Under the pieces are notes generated by a model. It was not told the DNA's origin. It saw only the letters and a list, made by a program, of their open reading frames with translations, and searched no databases. Shown one piece after another: positions 62,189-64,000 of a stretch of DNA of 64,000 nucleotides. The stretch comes from Geobacillus sp. 46C-IIa. GTDB lineage: Bacteria > Bacillota > Bacilli > Bacillales > Anoxybacillaceae. How positions within the stretch are numbered: the first letter of the stretch is position 1; each line of letters starts with the position of its first letter. The position numbers and the translations under genes are program-made. Where the stretch lies: assembly GCF_014679505.1 (NCBI RefSeq), contig NZ_CP061474.1:392001-456000 (forward strand), written 5' to 3'.

Positions 62189-62215
62189 AAAAACCCCCTG
62201 CTGCGCAAGGGGGTG
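62189..62215 (-). terminator. Terminator downstream of tRNA-Ala
   Basis: On the minus strand CCCCCTTGC pairs with GCAGGGGG, followed by TTTTTGTTTG, 6 nt beyond the tRNA 3' end. Confidence 0.88.
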
Positions 62216-62220
62216 GTGAA

Positions 62221-62293
62221 TGGAGCATACCGGGCTCGAACCGGTGACCTTCGCGCTGCCAGCACGACGCTCTCCCAACTGAGCTAATGCCCC
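62221..62293 (-). tRNA. tRNA-Ala (GGC anticodon)
   Basis: A 73-nt cloverleaf. The acceptor arm GGGGCAT/ATGCTCC includes the G3-U70 pair that marks alanine tRNAs. The anticodon stem TCGTG/CGCGA encloses loop CTGGCAG with anticodon GGC; the T arm is ACCGG-TTCGAGC-CCGGT. The discriminator is A, and CCA is not encoded. Confidence 0.95.
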
Positions 62294-62322
62294 AAAAGAA
62301 TATGATGATTTGTCCATGTTCT

Positions 62323-62351
62323 ATTATACCTAGATGGATGGCCGCTTGCAA
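62323..62351 (-). promoter_or_regulatory. Promoter of tRNA-Ala
   Basis: On the minus strand TTGCAA (62351-62346), a 17-bp spacer and a perfect TATAAT (62328-62323), 30 bp upstream of the tRNA. Confidence 0.85.
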
Positions 62352-62362
62352 TCTTTTTTTTA

Positions 62363-63040
62363 TCAGCCGCTTTCAATATCGACATGGACGATGGCGTCAA
62401 TGGAGTGAATGGCGTAATAAATGTCGGCGGTCGAGCGCCGTTGGTCGACGACGGCCTTTAATTTCAATAAGTGTTGGTTTTCCTCTACATCTTTAATGCG
62501 CATCGTTTTTATATTGATGTGCTGCTGCTTTAAATGATCGATCACTTTCGTAATGTTTTTTCCGTCCGCAACCGTAATTTGCAACAGTACCTCTTTTTCT
62601 CGCAGCTGCTTCGGACCGAAAAAGTTAATTAAAAACGGAATGAGTTCGACACTAACGATTAGAAGCGCGACACCAAACGCCGATTCCCAATAAAAGCCTG
62701 CTCCGACCGCCACCCCGATGCCTGCAGCTCCCCAGATGATCGCGGCGGTCGTCAGTCCGGTGATGCTGTCGTTGCCACGGCGCAAAATCACGCCCGCTCC
62801 TAAAAAACCGACCCCGGATACGATTTGGGCGGCCAAGCGAAGCGGATCCATCGTAATATGGTCTTTCGACGGAAAGACGTACGCCGATTCAATGGAAACG
62901 ATCGTCAATAAGCAGCTGGAAATTGAGATGACAAGGCACGTTTTCAAACCAACCGGTTTTCGTTTCAATTCCCGTTCCAGTCCGATAATCAACCCGAGGA
63001 CGGCCGAAATCCCTAATTTGAGGAACGGATCAAACATCAT
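62363..63040 (-). CDS. MgtC/SapB family membrane protein
   Basis: A 225-residue protein: an MgtC/SapB membrane domain of about 140 residues (LIIGLERELKRKPVGLKT; RLAAQIVSGVGFLGAGVILRR) and a C-terminal ACT-like domain (VLLQITVADGKNITKVIDHL). Relatives are linked to Mg2+ homeostasis and to inhibition of F-ATPase in pathogens; here the role is unknown. ATG 63040 lies 5 nt after AGGTGA; the next codon is also ATG. It is divergent from the EamA gene. Confidence 0.9.
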   Translation of the reverse strand: MMFDPFLKLGISAVLGLIIGLERELKRKPVGLKTCLVISISSCLLTIVSIESAYVFPSKDHITMDPLRLAAQIVSGVGFLGAGVILRRGNDSITGLTTAAIIWGAAGIGVAVGAGFYWESAFGVALLIVSVELIPFLINFFGPKQLREKEVLLQITVADGKNITKVIDHLKQQHINIKTMRIKDVEENQHLLKLKAVVDQRRSTADIYYAIHSIDAIVHVDIESG

Positions 63041-63098
63041 GTTTCTCACCTCGTTCGTGATATAATAGTAAGAAAACAGTTGTCAAGGAGATGGAGAG

Positions 63099-64000
63099 AT
63101 GCAACCGCCAAGCCAAATAAAGGCATATGCCGCCTTATTGATCGGCGCGCTGGCCGTGTCGACGTCCGCCATTTTCGTCAAATGGTCGCAGGCGCCGTCA
63201 GCCGTGATCGCTTTTTATCGGCTCTTTTTCGCCGTTGTCATCATGACGCCGTTTTTTCTCCGCCATATTCATGAACTAAAGCACATCTCCCGGCGCGACT
63301 GGCTGTTTTCCGTTTGTTCCGGCGTGCTGCTTGCGTTTCATTTTATTCTTTGGTTTGAATCACTCGACTATACATCAGTCACAAGCTCGGTCGTGCTTGT
63401 GACGCTGCAGCCGCTGTTTGCTTTTGCTGGGGGGGCGCTCTTTTTCCGCGAACGGCTGACGATCGGGGCGATCGGGAGCGCTCTTTTGGCCATTGCTGGA
63501 AGCATCCTCATCAGCTGGGGCGATTTTCGCGTCAGCGGAGAGGCGCTGTATGGCGACATGCTGGCGTTATTGGCGTGCGCGATGGTGACAGCGTATTGGC
63601 TGTTCGGTCAGGAATTGCGCCAACGGTTATCGCTTATGACGTATACATATATCGTCTATGGCATCAGCGCTGTGACGTTGTACGTGTATACCGCACTATC
63701 CCGTTTTTCGCTAACAGCGTACCAACCGACCGACTGGCTTTGTTTTCTCGCCTTAGCTATCGTTCCGACGCTGTTCGGCCATTCGGTAATGAACTGGGCA
63801 GTCAAATGGGTGAGCGCCTCAACGGTGTCGATGGTCATTTTATTTGAGCCCATCGGCGCTTCGGCCTTGGCGTATTGGCTGTTTGACGAACAGATCCGCC
63901 TGTTTCAATGGGTTGGCGGTATTTTTATTTTAACAGGAATCAGTCTGTATTTGTGGGAGAAAAACGAAAAAGGGCCGCTAACGATACAAGAAAGTAGCGG
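63099..64000 (+). CDS. EamA (DMT superfamily) transporter, 3' end cut by window edge
   Basis: At least 300 residues, running off the window with no stop. Two EamA repeats of five helices are visible: the first from ALLIGALAVSTSAIFVKWS, with FYRLFFAVVIMTPFF; the second from GDMLALLACAMVTAYWLFGQ, ending VGGIFILTGISLYLW. These export or import metabolites such as amino acids; the substrate is not predictable. ATG 63099 is 8 nt after AAGGAG, and a TATAAT lies at 63061-63066. Confidence 0.9.
   Translation, partial: MQPPSQIKAYAALLIGALAVSTSAIFVKWSQAPSAVIAFYRLFFAVVIMTPFFLRHIHELKHISRRDWLFSVCSGVLLAFHFILWFESLDYTSVTSSVVLVTLQPLFAFAGGALFFRERLTIGAIGSALLAIAGSILISWGDFRVSGEALYGDMLALLACAMVTAYWLFGQELRQRLSLMTYTYIVYGISAVTLYVYTALSRFSLTAYQPTDWLCFLALAIVPTLFGHSVMNWAVKWVSASTVSMVILFEPIGASALAYWLFDEQIRLFQWVGGIFILTGISLYLWEKNEKGPLTIQESS

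Overview
The window looks like chromosomal DNA of a moderately GC-rich thermophilic Bacillaceae, most likely Geobacillus or Parageobacillus. This is inferred from recognisable proteins, strong AGGAGG-type ribosome binding sites, frequent GTG/TTG starts, spore genes, and a gene order that follows the yun-yut-yum-yui-mrp-yug stretch of the Bacillus subtilis chromosome. No sequence search was run. Gene symbols are B. subtilis names given from protein recognition plus this order.

Layout. 1-4.1 kb: the yunFEDCB cluster, with the 5' end of yunF cut by the window edge. 4.4-9.1 kb: a complete livKHMGF-type branched-chain amino-acid ABC operon, sitting between yunB and lytH, which I recall as neighbours in B. 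subtilis. 9.2-16.7 kb: lytH, lipA and the yutC-yutH group, including spore lipoprotein and spore coat genes, a HepT-like protein, a NagD-type phosphatase and a PgpA-type phosphatase. 17-21.4 kb: a D-2-hydroxyacid dehydrogenase, then the hom-thrC-thrB operon. 21.4-28.8 kb: Fe-S and redox genes (NifU-like yutI, yuzD, NDH-2-like yutJ, yuzB, dapF, HesB-type yutM, yumC, NDH-2 yumB, a Nudix hydrolase). 28.9-35.5 kb: yuiA-yuiB-yuiC, a cobalamin-binding-like protein, leucyl aminopeptidase, a phosphate transport pair behind a Pho-box-like array, and bioY. 35.6-36.8 kb: small unrecognised genes. 37-42.8 kb: the seven-gene mrpABCDEFG sodium/proton antiporter operon. 43-53.5 kb: kapD, a Cu/Zn-SOD-like lipoprotein, patB, yugE-alaR-alaT, yugI, yuzA, yugJ, pgi, yugN, yugO and the small spore protein gene sspH. 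53.8-64 kb is more accessory: a large RND efflux pump behind paired operators, a decayed MFS gene in unassigned sequence, a GNAT acetyltransferase, a membrane-anchored nuclease, a phage-type DnaD-domain protein with 14-residue tandem repeats, tRNA-Ala(GGC), an MgtC-like protein and the start of an EamA transporter.

How the genes work together. Most of the window is housekeeping: amino-acid uptake and threonine/lysine/alanine metabolism, lipoate and Fe-S supply, respiratory NADH/NADPH handling, ion and pH homeostasis, and sporulation. The most informative non-coding signals are a Rex-like operator before yumB, an 11-bp-phased Pho-box-like array before the phosphate transporter, an ECF-sigma-like promoter before mrpA, twin TGACTAT operators at the RND pump, a forespore-type promoter before sspH, and a hairpin that encloses the yunB ribosome binding site.

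The strongest candidate for something undescribed is the protein at 60465-62054. It joins a phage-type winged-helix N-terminus to a DnaD-like C-terminus through about eleven units of 14 residues (42 nt). No prophage genes surround it, and a tRNA gene lies close by. No CRISPR array, complete insertion sequence or intact prophage was seen.
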